Assembly (NCBI RefSeq): GCF_938030145.1
Contig: NZ_CALHGM010000020.1
Span: 1-37,931, forward strand
Direction: 5' to 3'
Length of the DNA: 37,931 nucleotides
From: an uncultured Campylobacter sp.
GTDB lineage: Bacteria; Campylobacterota; Campylobacteria; Campylobacterales; Campylobacteraceae
Part shown: piece by piece, positions 8,177 to 17,185 of the stretch
Numbering within the stretch: position 1 is the first letter of the stretch
How the letters are laid out: each line of letters opens with the position of its first letter
The notes under the pieces: model-generated
What the model saw: the letters and a program-made list of their open reading frames with translations, nothing else
What the model was told of the DNA's origin: nothing
Databases searched by the model: none
Made by a program: the position numbers and the translations under genes

Positions 8177-8863
8177 GTGAAAAACCCTAAGATTGAAAAC
8201 AATGACGAGGCCTCGGCAATAAGCTATGAAGCATCCATAAGATACCTGGTAGAAAAGTCTAACAGGCGCGCCTGGACGGTAGCTTTCATATTTGCGGCTA
8301 TAGCCATTATCGCAGTAGTCGCGGTTATAATGTTAACTCCCCTAAAGACCGTAGAGCCTTATGTGATTAGGGTAGATAATGCCGGAATGGTAGACATCAT
8401 TACGACTGTAAAAACAGAAGACCTCACTCAAAACGAAGCGCTGGATAAATATTTCATCTCCCAATACGTAAAAGCTAGAGAGGGGTATTACTACAATATC
8501 CTAAATCAGGATTATTTGCTAGTGCAGATGCTATCTACGCCGGAGATCGCGGAGCTTTATCGTAAAATTTACGAGGGTAAGAGCGCGCGCCAAGAAGCTT
8601 TAAAGAACGATAATGAGGTCTCTATCGATATTAAAAGCGTAGTTTTGGGCGAGAGCGCCGGCGCCAAGACGGCTACTATCCGTTTTGATGCGACGACGAG
8701 AAAAACTGGAGCTCAGCCTCAAATTTTAGGTACCGCAGCCAAAATAGTTACGTTAAGCTATGATTACTACCCAGATAACCCGCAAAGCGAAGAGGAGCGG
8801 CTTAAAAATCCATTGGGTTTTAAAGTCACGGCCTACCGAATAGACGATGAAATAATTAGATAA
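8177..8863 (+). CDS. virB8: VirB8-family T4SS assembly protein
   Basis: A 228-residue bitopic inner-membrane protein: a short cytoplasmic head (1-32), one membrane helix (about 33-55), then a periplasmic NTF2-like domain with the typical opening TPLKTVEPYVIRVD and the later YYPDNPQSEEERLKNPLGFKV region. VirB8 nucleates assembly of the core complex through VirB9 and VirB10. The start is GTG at 8177 with an AAAGGTAA site upstream. It is 8 bases from virB9. Confidence 0.92.
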   Translation: MKNPKIENNDEASAISYEASIRYLVEKSNRRAWTVAFIFAAIAIIAVVAVIMLTPLKTVEPYVIRVDNAGMVDIITTVKTEDLTQNEALDKYFISQYVKAREGYYYNILNQDYLLVQMLSTPEIAELYRKIYEGKSARQEALKNDNEVSIDIKSVVLGESAGAKTATIRFDATTRKTGAQPQILGTAAKIVTLSYDYYPDNPQSEEERLKNPLGFKVTAYRIDDEIIR

Positions 8864-8871
8864 GGAAGCAT

Positions 8872-9801
8872 ATGAAAATTTTACCCGCGTTAGTTTTATC
8901 GGCATTAGCGCTTAGTTTAGGCGCTCTAGAAATACCCAAATCGTCAAAATTCGACAAGAGAATAACCTACGCAAGTTATAACGCTGATGACGTATTTTTG
9001 ATTAAGGTTCGCAGCGGCTATGTTTCGATGCTAAAATTTAGCGAGGACGAGCGCATAGTAAATATCGCAAGCGGCTTTTCAAACGGCTGGGATCTGGCCG
9101 AGAAAGATAACTTTCTTTTTATAAAGGCGAAACCTTATGCCGTAGATGCGAAAGAACAGCAAACGATGTTTGACGAAAGCGGCGAAGCGGTAGAATTTGA
9201 AGGGGCTTCCGTCATTCAACCAAATCCCGAAGACTGGAAGACGAATTTAATCGTAACGACTACAAAGCGCGTTTACGTATTCGATCTGCAGCTGGAGGAA
9301 GAAAACTCCAAAACCAACGTGAATTATAAGGTTGATTTTGTTTATCCTAGCGAGATAAAAAGAGAGAAAGAGGCGAAGAAGATAGCTCAAATTTTAGCGG
9401 ATCAACAAGCGACCGAAAAAGCCGCGCTAAATGACGAAATTCAAAAGGTAAACGTACCTAGAAATTGGAATTTCGTAATGCACGTAAACAAAGGAAGCGA
9501 TACTATAGCGCCCGATTTCGCATATGACGACGGTATTTTTACCTATTTGGGCTTTAATTCCACCAAGACTATTCCTAGTGTATTTCTTTTTGACGAGGCG
9601 AATAAAGAAAGCATACTAAATACCCATCAAAACAAAAATGGCAGATATGATGTTTTGGTAATCCATAAAACCGCCGAAAAGATACTGCTTCGAAGCGGGA
9701 ATAAGCTTGTAGGTATCGTAAATCAAGGATATGGCAAAAATCCGCTCGATAGAACTTACGATACTACCAAACAAAGCGTAAAGAGGGAGATTTTAGAATG
9801 A
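8872..9801 (+). CDS. virB9: VirB9-family outer-membrane core protein
   Basis: A 309-residue periplasmic protein with a signal peptide ending near residue 19. An N-terminal beta domain (about 25-160) contains a GWDLAEKDNFLFIKAKP motif; a short charged coiled segment (160-195) leads to a C-terminal beta domain (about 200-295) containing PDFAYDDGIFTYLGF, as in VirB9/TrbG. VirB9 forms the outer-membrane core with VirB7 and VirB10. GGAAG precedes the ATG. It overlaps virB10 by 4 bases (ATGA), indicating translational coupling. Confidence 0.92.
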   Translation: MKILPALVLSALALSLGALEIPKSSKFDKRITYASYNADDVFLIKVRSGYVSMLKFSEDERIVNIASGFSNGWDLAEKDNFLFIKAKPYAVDAKEQQTMFDESGEAVEFEGASVIQPNPEDWKTNLIVTTTKRVYVFDLQLEEENSKTNVNYKVDFVYPSEIKREKEAKKIAQILADQQATEKAALNDEIQKVNVPRNWNFVMHVNKGSDTIAPDFAYDDGIFTYLGFNSTKTIPSVFLFDEANKESILNTHQNKNGRYDVLVIHKTAEKILLRSGNKLVGIVNQGYGKNPLDRTYDTTKQSVKREILE

Positions 9802-11009
9802 GCGAAGAGCACAACACTCAAAACGAAGATCTACAGCGCGAGGCGGTGGAGCTCAAAGACGAGCAGTTTAAAACCAGGCGTATGCAAATTTACGCCGTAA
9901 TATTTATGACGGTCGTAATAGCTATATTTTTAGGTTTTAGAGCCCTAAGCGGCTTTATAAACGGCTTTTCAAGCGATGAAACCGAGAAAAAAACTATCGC
10001 TACTAACGTGCAAAAGGGCGATCTGCAATATAGCAATAATAAGCAAGACATAAAAGAGCTGCCTAAACTTCCCGAATCAACCGATACTACTAGCGTGCGC
10101 GACTTTATCAATGAAAACACCGGAGCAAACGAAAATTCAAGCCCCTTCGCTCCGGCTGCCGCTAGAAATCAAATTAAGCCTAAAGTTTATAAAAATTCCG
10201 GTGCTATTTTAGTGCCTACAAGTTCCGAACCCTCTTTCGATGCTAATCAAAGCGAGTCCGAGCCTGATCCGTTAAGCAGCGGCGAATATACGCTCGATGC
10301 TAAAGGAAAACTTGTCAAAAAGACGGAATTTGATATAACGGAGGAGGGCTATTCGGAAGGTACTTTCGAGGCGAAGGCCGCTAAGAAAAGCAAATTCGAT
10401 CCGAACCTGCTTCTGCTTAAAGGTACCTATATAGGCTGCTCGCTGGATACACGTTTAGTATCGAGTATCCAAGGCGGCGTAGCCTGCACCGTTAGCGAAG
10501 ACGTTTACTCTGCCAATGGAGTTACCCTTTTGATCGAAAAAGGCTCACATATTACCGGATATTTCAATAGCGGCCAAATGAATGACGGGCTAAATAGGAT
10601 TTTCGTAGTTTGGCAAGAGATCCGTACGCCAAACGGAGTTATTATCCCGGTTTATAGCGGCGCCAGCGACTCTTTAGGCGGTAGCGGTATAGAGGGATAC
10701 GTCGATCACCATTGGCTTGAAAGATTTGGTGCGGCCATACTGCTTAGCGTAATAGACGATGCCGTAAATGTAGGCCTAAATGGCGGTAGCGGCACCAGAA
10801 GCAACGAAAACAGAGATTATACGGAAAATACTCGCGAAGCGACTCAACAAATGGCCAATACCGCGCTTGAGAAATTTATTAATATCGAACCTACATTATA
10901 CAAAAACCAGGGCGATCTGGTAGGCGTTTATGTCAATCGAGACATCGATTTTAGCAAGGTATATCAACTCAGGGTAAGAAAAAATGGGCGAAAAAGAGCA
11001 ATACGCTAA
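9798..11009 (+). CDS. virB10: VirB10-family T4SS core protein
   Basis: A 403-residue protein spanning both membranes: cytoplasmic tail (1-30), a membrane helix (about 31-50), a low-complexity periplasmic linker (50-190) and the TrbI/VirB10 C-terminal domain (about 195-385) with LLLKGTYIGCSLDTRL, the antenna region and SGGSGIEG-like loops. VirB10 senses energy from VirB4/VirB11/VirD4 and gates the outer pore. It begins inside the virB9 stop region (ATGA) and overlaps virB11 by 26 bases. Confidence 0.93.
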   Translation: MSEEHNTQNEDLQREAVELKDEQFKTRRMQIYAVIFMTVVIAIFLGFRALSGFINGFSSDETEKKTIATNVQKGDLQYSNNKQDIKELPKLPESTDTTSVRDFINENTGANENSSPFAPAAARNQIKPKVYKNSGAILVPTSSEPSFDANQSESEPDPLSSGEYTLDAKGKLVKKTEFDITEEGYSEGTFEAKAAKKSKFDPNLLLLKGTYIGCSLDTRLVSSIQGGVACTVSEDVYSANGVTLLIEKGSHITGYFNSGQMNDGLNRIFVVWQEIRTPNGVIIPVYSGASDSLGGSGIEGYVDHHWLERFGAAILLSVIDDAVNVGLNGGSGTRSNENRDYTENTREATQQMANTALEKFINIEPTLYKNQGDLVGVYVNRDIDFSKVYQLRVRKNGRKRAIR

Positions 11010-12228
11010 CGAAACGGAAAAAGCTAGAGCTATCGTAAATGCCACCATGGCCGAATTCGGTCTTACGGCGGCAAAAGAAGTCGATACCGATATTGCCGCG
11101 ACTCCGGATTCTGGCGAGCAAAAAAAAGAGACCAAGCTTCTGCCTGATGCCCCTGTGCCGCCAATAGAAGAAACCGCTGCCGCCCACTCCTCTCCGCAAG
11201 CGCATGAAGTAGCGGTAAGCAAGGAGCAAGAGGAAGAGGAGTTTATAGCAAAATCGCAGATGCTAGACATCGTTACGAGCGAGCTTTTTGGAAAATATCT
11301 TAAGGACGACTCCATAAATGAAATTTGCCTAAACGGCAACGGGACGCTTTTTTGTGAAGATGTATTCGGAAATTGGACGCAAGAGCACAGATCTATTAGC
11401 TATGACGAAGGGATCTCTTTTGCAAAGGCTTTAGGAGCATTCAACAATACGGATATAAATAAGTCCGAGCCTATGCTTGATGCGACGCTTCACACAGGAG
11501 AGCGCGTTCATATCAATATCCCGCCTGTAGTTAAGGACAATCAGGTCTCTATTGTAATCAGAAAGCCTAGCAAAGTGCATTATAGCCTCGATGATTACGT
11601 GGCCAATCAGGCCTTAGATCAACATACCGCAGAGCTATTAAAAGAGGCGGTTAGAGAGGGTAAAAATTTAGTCATCTGCGGCGAAACGGGTAGCGGTAAG
11701 ACTACTTTTATGAAGACTTTAATCGATTTTATACCACTTAGCGAGCGTATTATAACGATCGAAGATACCTCCGAGATCACCTTTACGAAGCACAAGGACG
11801 TAGAACAGATGTTTTACGACAGCGACGCCAAAGACGGAGACGCCGTAACTTCGGCTACGCTTCTAAAAGCATGCTTGCGTATGAAGCCAAACCGCATAAT
11901 ATTGGCCGAATTAAGGGGCGGCGAGACTTATGATTTTCTCAATGTTATATCCAGCGGCCATAACGGAACTATGACCTCTTGCCATGCAGGAAGCGTAGCT
12001 AGTTGTTTTAATAGATTGGTGATGATGGCCATGCAAAATTTACAGGCTCGCGCTGCCGGCAAAGATCTGATTATGCAGATCGCAAAGGACGTAATCGATA
12101 CGGTAGTGGTGTTTAAGCGCGAAGATCTAACGCCCGATAAAAAGGTGCGACATATCGTAGAGATGCTGCATGACGGCAAGCTCTATAAGCGCGATAAAGA
12201 TGGAAATTTTAAGGAAGACGCGCTATGA
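10984..12228 (+). CDS. virB11: VirB11-family traffic ATPase
   Basis: A 414-residue hexameric secretion ATPase of the cytoplasmic face. Residues 1 to about 85 form an acidic, low-complexity extension not usual in VirB11. The conserved part follows: CGETGSGKTTFMKTL (Walker A, Lys239), the Asp box ITIEDTSE, and the Walker B/His-box region LAELRGGETYDFLNVISSGH and MTSCHAGS. It powers pilus assembly and DNA transfer with VirB4 and VirD4. The ATG at 10984 lies within virB10, and its end overlaps virD4 by 4 bases, so the set is tightly coupled. Confidence 0.93.
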   Translation: MGEKEQYANETEKARAIVNATMAEFGLTAAKEVDTDIAATPDSGEQKKETKLLPDAPVPPIEETAAAHSSPQAHEVAVSKEQEEEEFIAKSQMLDIVTSELFGKYLKDDSINEICLNGNGTLFCEDVFGNWTQEHRSISYDEGISFAKALGAFNNTDINKSEPMLDATLHTGERVHINIPPVVKDNQVSIVIRKPSKVHYSLDDYVANQALDQHTAELLKEAVREGKNLVICGETGSGKTTFMKTLIDFIPLSERIITIEDTSEITFTKHKDVEQMFYDSDAKDGDAVTSATLLKACLRMKPNRIILAELRGGETYDFLNVISSGHNGTMTSCHAGSVASCFNRLVMMAMQNLQARAAGKDLIMQIAKDVIDTVVVFKREDLTPDKKVRHIVEMLHDGKLYKRDKDGNFKEDAL

Positions 12229-14138
12229 AATTATCAAAGCCCCTGATCATTTTATTGTCTATCTACGTGCTTATAGGCACTTACTTTCTAACTGGAGTAG
12301 TAGATATAGCTTTAAATGGCAAGATTCTTAAGCTAAGCAAATACTATAACGCCAGCTTTACCTTTAAAGGGCTGATAAACGGTTATCCTAAAATTTATGA
12401 GTCGCTTGCGATAAGCTTTGCAGTCTGCGTAGCTTTTATAGCGGTAATTCTGCTGCTACCGAAGAAAGAAAAATTATATGGAGACGCTAAATTTGCCACT
12501 GCTGCCGATATTGCAAAAAGAAAACTTTACGGCAACGACGGGATCATAATCGGAAAATACAATGGCAAGCTGCTTCGCTTCCCGGGCCAGCAATTCGTAT
12601 CCCTTGCCGCCGCTACGCGAGGAGGAAAGGGTGTCAGCGTCGTAATTCCAAATTTAATGGATTGGCAGCAAAGCGCCGTCGTGCAGGATATCAAACAGGA
12701 GTGCTTCGATTTTACGAGCAGGTACCGCAAAGAGGTTTTAGGCCAGGATGTTTATCTATTCAACCCTTTTTCTAGTAAAACTCATCGCTATAACCCCTTG
12801 ACCTATTTTGATATAAATTCCCCCGAGGCCGATAACACGTTAAATAGCCTTGCCAATATATTCTTTCCGCCTCCGGTATCGGGCGATCCGCTGTGGTCGC
12901 AGCTATCTCAAGATCTATTTGTCGGTATCGCCTATCTACTAGGAGAGCTTATCTCTACAAGATTGGGGATCGCTTTTTTAAATTCGAAGAAAATTGATTT
13001 GGATCTGACATTTTACGATATTTTAAGATTCTCTATTTTAGGTTTAGATACTCAAATAGAGGAAGAAGGTAGTGACGGAGAGATCATCAGTGTTAAGCTT
13101 GATACTCTTGATAGCAGTTATACATTTCTGGAACAATGCGGCCTTATTAGTGATAAGGTAAGAATTCGTATGAAAGCCTATGTCGAAACCGAACGCAAGA
13201 TGAAAAATAGCGTTTTAAAATCTTTTCAAGGCCCTCTTAAGATGTTTCAATCAGATTATATGAGGTTTGCTACCAGCGGCAACGACTTTGATTTTAGAGA
13301 TCTACGCAAAAAGAAAATGACGATTTATGTAGGCGTTACGCCTGACAATCTACCTATTGCCAAACCTATCCTTAATGTCTTTTGGCAACAGCTATTTACC
13401 GTAAATACCAAAGAACTTCCGCAAGCAAATCCGGATCTAAAGTATAAAGTGCTACTTATGATGGATGAATTTTCCGCTATAGGGTATCTGTCGATTTATC
13501 TCAAATCTATTGCGTTTATAGCCGGATATAATCTGCGCAGCGTTATGATCTATCAAAACACTTCGCAGCTAGAGATAGCCCAACCCGATGGATATGGGCA
13601 ACATGGCGCAAAAACTCTGCTATCAAACCATGCTTGTCGAATTTATTTTACTCCGGATACTCAAGAGGATGCGAAGGCCATAAGTGAATCGCTTGGAACC
13701 AAGACTGTTCGCAACAGATCAAAATCATTCGGTAAAGGAAGCGGCGGCGGTAGCGAAAGTGACGCCAGCAGAGCCCTTATGTTGCCGCAAGAGCTTATGG
13801 ATATGCCTTTTGAAGACGAGCTTATTCGTATTGCGGGCGGCGGCCGCTTTATAAAATGTAAAAAGGCCTTTTATTATAATGATCCGTATTTCATCGATAA
13901 ATTTAAAAGTATTTCGCCTACGTTAAGAAAATCAAAACAGCCTAGTGAAGATGATTATAAGCTTGCCGCACAGCTAAGAGAAACGAATATCGAGATCCCT
14001 GAGCAAAGTTTGGAACAAAACAAAAAAGATCGCGATGCGCGTATTGCGGCAACTTTTGAAAGAATTATCCAAGAGGACAAGGCAAAAGGAGTTGTTTATG
14101 ACGATGAAGAGGAAGATTATGATGAAGAATTTGCATAA
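12225..14138 (+). CDS. virD4: VirD4/TraG-family coupling protein
   Basis: A 637-residue inner-membrane ATPase that brings the relaxase-DNA complex to the T4SS. Two membrane helices lie at about 5-28 and 60-82. Walker A is ATRGGKGVSVVIPNL (Lys135); Walker B is LLMMDEFSAIG (Asp414-Glu415). The end (about 595-637) is highly acidic (DDEEEDYDEE), a tail often involved in substrate contact. It overlaps virB11 by 4 bases. The presence of VirD4 along with a relaxase and oriT indicates a self-transmissible plasmid. Confidence 0.95.
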   Translation: MKLSKPLIILLSIYVLIGTYFLTGVVDIALNGKILKLSKYYNASFTFKGLINGYPKIYESLAISFAVCVAFIAVILLLPKKEKLYGDAKFATAADIAKRKLYGNDGIIIGKYNGKLLRFPGQQFVSLAAATRGGKGVSVVIPNLMDWQQSAVVQDIKQECFDFTSRYRKEVLGQDVYLFNPFSSKTHRYNPLTYFDINSPEADNTLNSLANIFFPPPVSGDPLWSQLSQDLFVGIAYLLGELISTRLGIAFLNSKKIDLDLTFYDILRFSILGLDTQIEEEGSDGEIISVKLDTLDSSYTFLEQCGLISDKVRIRMKAYVETERKMKNSVLKSFQGPLKMFQSDYMRFATSGNDFDFRDLRKKKMTIYVGVTPDNLPIAKPILNVFWQQLFTVNTKELPQANPDLKYKVLLMMDEFSAIGYLSIYLKSIAFIAGYNLRSVMIYQNTSQLEIAQPDGYGQHGAKTLLSNHACRIYFTPDTQEDAKAISESLGTKTVRNRSKSFGKGSGGGSESDASRALMLPQELMDMPFEDELIRIAGGGRFIKCKKAFYYNDPYFIDKFKSISPTLRKSKQPSEDDYKLAAQLRETNIEIPEQSLEQNKKDRDARIAATFERIIQEDKAKGVVYDDEEEDYDEEFA

Positions 14139-14148
14139 AGGAGTAAAT

Positions 14149-14574
14149 TTGAAAAATGGTGTTATATCGTTAATAGCCGGTTCGGTCTTATTAAGCGGTT
14201 GTTCCAAACCGCCGGAGCCGGTAGTTTTAGATGGAACGGAAGCCGTTACGATAAATCAGGAGCTTATAGCGGAGCATTCTAAAAGCGTGCCTAAAGATCC
14301 TTTTTTAAAGCAGGTTGATTGGACTTACAATATGTATTTCCATAAGCAGGGCGACAGGTTTATTGCGGACGATGATGTCGTAAAAGCATTTTACCTGGCA
14401 CATAATGCCGATAGAATGATCATTATAGGAAATTCCGACATTACCGGGCAGTATAAAGAGTATTTTTTAAGAAATGGAGTGGAAGCCGATATAGAGCTTC
14501 ATCCTATCTACATGGTCAATCATTCAAAAGAGACAGTTAACGTGCTTTTTTTTCATAAAAAGACGAAAGGATAA
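14149..14574 (+). CDS. T4SS-operon lipoprotein of unknown role
   Basis: A 141-residue predicted lipoprotein. I chose TTG at 14149 because AAAGGAG ends 5 bases upstream and the protein then starts with a clean signal (KNGVISLIAGSVLLSGC; Cys at about 18). A longer reading frame into virD4 lacks a ribosome-binding site. The mature part is soluble, with PPEPVVLDGTEAV after the lipid anchor and a C-terminal half ending NVLFFHKKTKG. It lies between virD4 and trbM. It may be an additional outer-membrane core component; this is inference from position and lipobox only. Confidence 0.75.
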   Translation: MKNGVISLIAGSVLLSGCSKPPEPVVLDGTEAVTINQELIAEHSKSVPKDPFLKQVDWTYNMYFHKQGDRFIADDDVVKAFYLAHNADRMIIIGNSDITGQYKEYFLRNGVEADIELHPIYMVNHSKETVNVLFFHKKTKG

Positions 14575-14577
14575 AAG

Positions 14578-15291
14578 ATGAAAAAGCTAAATTTGTTTTT
14601 AGTCGGTTGCATGTTTTCGGCGGTTTCTGTATTTGCCGAAGCAGCGGATCAACTCGAGTTGCTTCAGGGCGATAAAAGGCTCGCATGCGAAGCTATTTTG
14701 TGTCTAAGTAGCTCCGAAAAGCCGGCCGAATGTAAGCCTAGCTTGCATAGGTATTTTAGCATTAAAGCTAAAAAGTGGAAAAATACGCTGAAGGCAAGAA
14801 ATAACTTTTTAAAGCTTTGCCCGATGGGAGAAGAAGGGGAGAAAGACGAGCAATTTACGAAGCTAAGAGATGAAATTCTAACCAATCTCAACAACCCTTG
14901 CGATGTTAATAACCTAAATTCCAATATCGAATATACAAACGACAAAGGCAAATATCTTAATCAAAAGAATATTACGGCTAAATTTGCCAGGGTAAGTCCG
15001 GAACTGGAGGGTGCTTGCGCAGCTCTAGCAAGCTCGGCCTACACCAACATAAGGCCGAAGTATGTATGTGAGCAAACGTTTTGGCCGATAGCGGATTGGA
15101 ACAGAGGCTATAGCTTAAGGCTCGTAGATAAGAATATCTACGATGCGATGAAGGCCAAAAATCCTAGCCTAGTCGAGATGATAATCGAGAAGGATGAGCT
15201 GGGCGGCGGCGATAAGTTAAAAAATCATCAGCCTAAAGTTAGGTACTACGTCAAAGAGCCTATCAAAAAAGATTGTTGGGTTTTACAGTAA
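14578..15291 (+). CDS. trbM: TrbM-family periplasmic protein
   Basis: A 237-residue exported protein with a signal peptide ending VFAEA (about residue 21). The region LLQGDKRLACEAILCLSSS and AECKPSLHRYFSI is the TrbM family signature, with cysteines in pairs; further cysteines near 80, 101, 143, 160 and 234 suggest several disulfides. TrbM is needed or helpful for transfer in several conjugation systems; its exact role is unclear. It starts 3 bases after the lipoprotein gene, and its stop overlaps the next start (TAATG). Confidence 0.85.
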   Translation: MKKLNLFLVGCMFSAVSVFAEAADQLELLQGDKRLACEAILCLSSSEKPAECKPSLHRYFSIKAKKWKNTLKARNNFLKLCPMGEEGEKDEQFTKLRDEILTNLNNPCDVNNLNSNIEYTNDKGKYLNQKNITAKFARVSPELEGACAALASSAYTNIRPKYVCEQTFWPIADWNRGYSLRLVDKNIYDAMKAKNPSLVEMIIEKDELGGGDKLKNHQPKVRYYVKEPIKKDCWVLQ

Positions 15292-16376
15292 TGCAGACGC
15301 AAGAGCAAGAGCCGTTCATCCCTGAGGGGATGGACGAGCCCATATTGATCAAAGACATAGAAGAGCTACCGGACGATATGAGCGACGAAGAAAACGAAAT
15401 AATTCAAAATTTAGCCGAAACGGATGATATTCGGCCACAAGAAAGTGAAGATGAATTAAAGACGCAGCCCGATTTGTTTGCCTCTATGCCTATTTTACAG
15501 GCCGAGACCCCCGAATTAAAAACATATATAAAAGGTGAGACGGATAAGATATTAGCGCAATTCAAAAAAATCGGAATAGTTATAGAGCGCGGCGAAAATA
15601 GGCGCGATATCGTAGATTATAGCAAAACGGTAGGCGAATTTAGACTTTTAGTACAAGAATCAGAGAATATTTGCGAAGGCCTACAGGTGCGATTTAAAAA
15701 TAACGAGGAGCTATGCGCGGTTCTAAAATCGCTAAAAGATACCAATATTGCAATTAAAAACTATTTTGATACCATTATGAACTTCTTTATACAGGCTCCG
15801 TCTAAGGAGTTTTTGCAATTAACCAATCAAAATTTACTGATAAAAAGCGTTTATGCCAATATTAAAGATTTCGTAGAGAGTTACGAAAAGTTAAATTTAA
15901 AAACCAGGTTTGAGAACCAGGAAAAAGAGCTCAATGAAAATTTAAATACGATTCAAAATTTTAATAATACTATAGAAAAAAGGCTCGAAAATATCGCCTC
16001 TCAATACGATATTTTCGGCAAAAACATTATCGAAAACCAGCAAAAGCATCTACAAGGCGTAGACGAGCAGCTGGAGCTATACCACAATAAACTGACCGAG
16101 CAAAAAGAAGCAATCGAAAGATCAAAAAAATTTATTAATTGGGGGGTGAGAGGGGCAGCAATAGCTTTAGTTTTGCTTTTATTAGCAGGGGTAGGTCTTG
16201 GTGCGTTTATCTACTTTGAGAACCAAACGCTTACAAGCATGAAAGCTGATATCCAACGATTAGGCGGAGTGGATCTGATAGAAAAACGAAACGAATTCGT
16301 ATTCGAGTTCCATTCAGACGCTAAATTTGTAGATGACGGCGATACTAAGATGATAATCTTAAAAAAACAGAAATAA
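15291..16376 (+). CDS. Coiled-coil protein with one membrane segment, T4SS operon
   Basis: A 361-residue protein not recognised. I start it at ATG 15291, which shares a base with the trbM stop (TAATG), in preference to an in-frame start six codons upstream. Residues 1-75 are acidic and probably disordered; residues about 85-280 are helical with heptad-like coiled coil (around 195-275); a single membrane helix follows at about 283-308 (AIALVLLLLAGVGLGAFIYF); about 50 residues remain after it. The layout suggests a long cytoplasmic or periplasmic rod anchored in the inner membrane. Co-transcription with the T4SS suggests a transfer-related role. Confidence 0.7.
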   Translation: MQTQEQEPFIPEGMDEPILIKDIEELPDDMSDEENEIIQNLAETDDIRPQESEDELKTQPDLFASMPILQAETPELKTYIKGETDKILAQFKKIGIVIERGENRRDIVDYSKTVGEFRLLVQESENICEGLQVRFKNNEELCAVLKSLKDTNIAIKNYFDTIMNFFIQAPSKEFLQLTNQNLLIKSVYANIKDFVESYEKLNLKTRFENQEKELNENLNTIQNFNNTIEKRLENIASQYDIFGKNIIENQQKHLQGVDEQLELYHNKLTEQKEAIERSKKFINWGVRGAAIALVLLLLAGVGLGAFIYFENQTLTSMKADIQRLGGVDLIEKRNEFVFEFHSDAKFVDDGDTKMIILKKQK

Positions 16377-16394
16377 CTTTGAAAGGAAAAAATA

Positions 16395-17129
16395 ATGGCA
16401 CCTATAAAATCTATGGCCGATGATCAAGAGTTCAAGACTAGCAAGGTTTTCGTGTCAAAAACGGAGCTTCCTGACAAAAACAAAACCCTAGTGGGATTTG
16501 GGATAGACGAGGAATATGTAAATGAAGCGGGAAAGACTGTAAAGCCTACCGCTAGATCCGTGATGTCGAAACTAGCACAGATTAACGCTCTTTTAAGCGC
16601 AGTGGAATCAAAAATTCCTATCACCGTAAATGCAAAAGACGAAAACGATAAGGATGTTTATCTTAAGGCTGATCTTTGGTCGCAATCCAGGATTAGCTCA
16701 AGGGGGTTAGCCTATAGAGATTATAAAATGAAAATAGAGTTGCAGCCGGAAATTAGAAATAAGGCCGGGGAACTAATGCAAGACGCTCAAGTTCTATACG
16801 CAACAAAAAGGGAGGGTGGATATGCATTCGATAAAAACAATGATACCAGCCTCATAAATAAATTTGGCGCAATGTGCGCCAAGGGGGTTTCATACAATCT
16901 AAGCGCTCATAATAATAGCACGTTGCAAAAATACCCTAAGCTCATGCAGCTGATCGATGGGATAGAAAAATTTGCCAATGTAGAAATCGGCTATATAAAA
17001 CAACAAGGAACCATAGTTAAATCAATAGCTCCGATTAGTGTAGACAAGGACGGAACACAAAAAGAGGGCGAAAGCAAGCTTGTAGATTTAGCAAAAGGTG
17101 GTATCAAAGATATGGAGCGCGAAATTTAA
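16395..17129 (+). CDS. Soluble protein of unknown function, last T4SS-operon gene
   Basis: A 244-residue protein with no signal peptide, membrane segment or motif that I recognise. It has a mix of short beta-like and charged segments; the region LWSQSRISSRGLAYRDYKMK (about 95-114) and the two following repeats of hydrophobic/charged residues may form a compact domain. GAAAGGAA precedes the ATG at 16395. A strong hairpin follows 10 bases after the stop, closing the operon. The position before topB may hint at DNA handling, but there is no direct evidence. Confidence 0.65.
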   Translation: MAPIKSMADDQEFKTSKVFVSKTELPDKNKTLVGFGIDEEYVNEAGKTVKPTARSVMSKLAQINALLSAVESKIPITVNAKDENDKDVYLKADLWSQSRISSRGLAYRDYKMKIELQPEIRNKAGELMQDAQVLYATKREGGYAFDKNNDTSLINKFGAMCAKGVSYNLSAHNNSTLQKYPKLMQLIDGIEKFANVEIGYIKQQGTIVKSIAPISVDKDGTQKEGESKLVDLAKGGIKDMEREI

Positions 17130-17139
17130 TCCGTCATAC

Positions 17140-17159
17140 GCCGCCTCTTAAGAGGCGGC
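17140..17159. terminator. GC-rich hairpin ending the T4SS operon
   Basis: GCCGCCTCTT followed directly by AAGAGGCGGC forms a perfect 20-bp palindrome, giving an eight-pair stem with a TTAA loop. Only a weak T run follows (CTATTTAC). It is one of the most GC-rich stretches in the window and most likely terminates the operon, at least partly; topB starts 26 bases later and may be reached by read-through. Confidence 0.65.
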
Positions 17160-17185
17160 TATTTACAGTGTTAAAAGGTAATATA

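Noticed and set aside
10896..11339. Minus-strand frames of 147 and 86 residues opposite the virB10-virB11 junction
   Set aside because: Antisense shadow of coding DNA, with no promoter or start signal and no recognisable domain.
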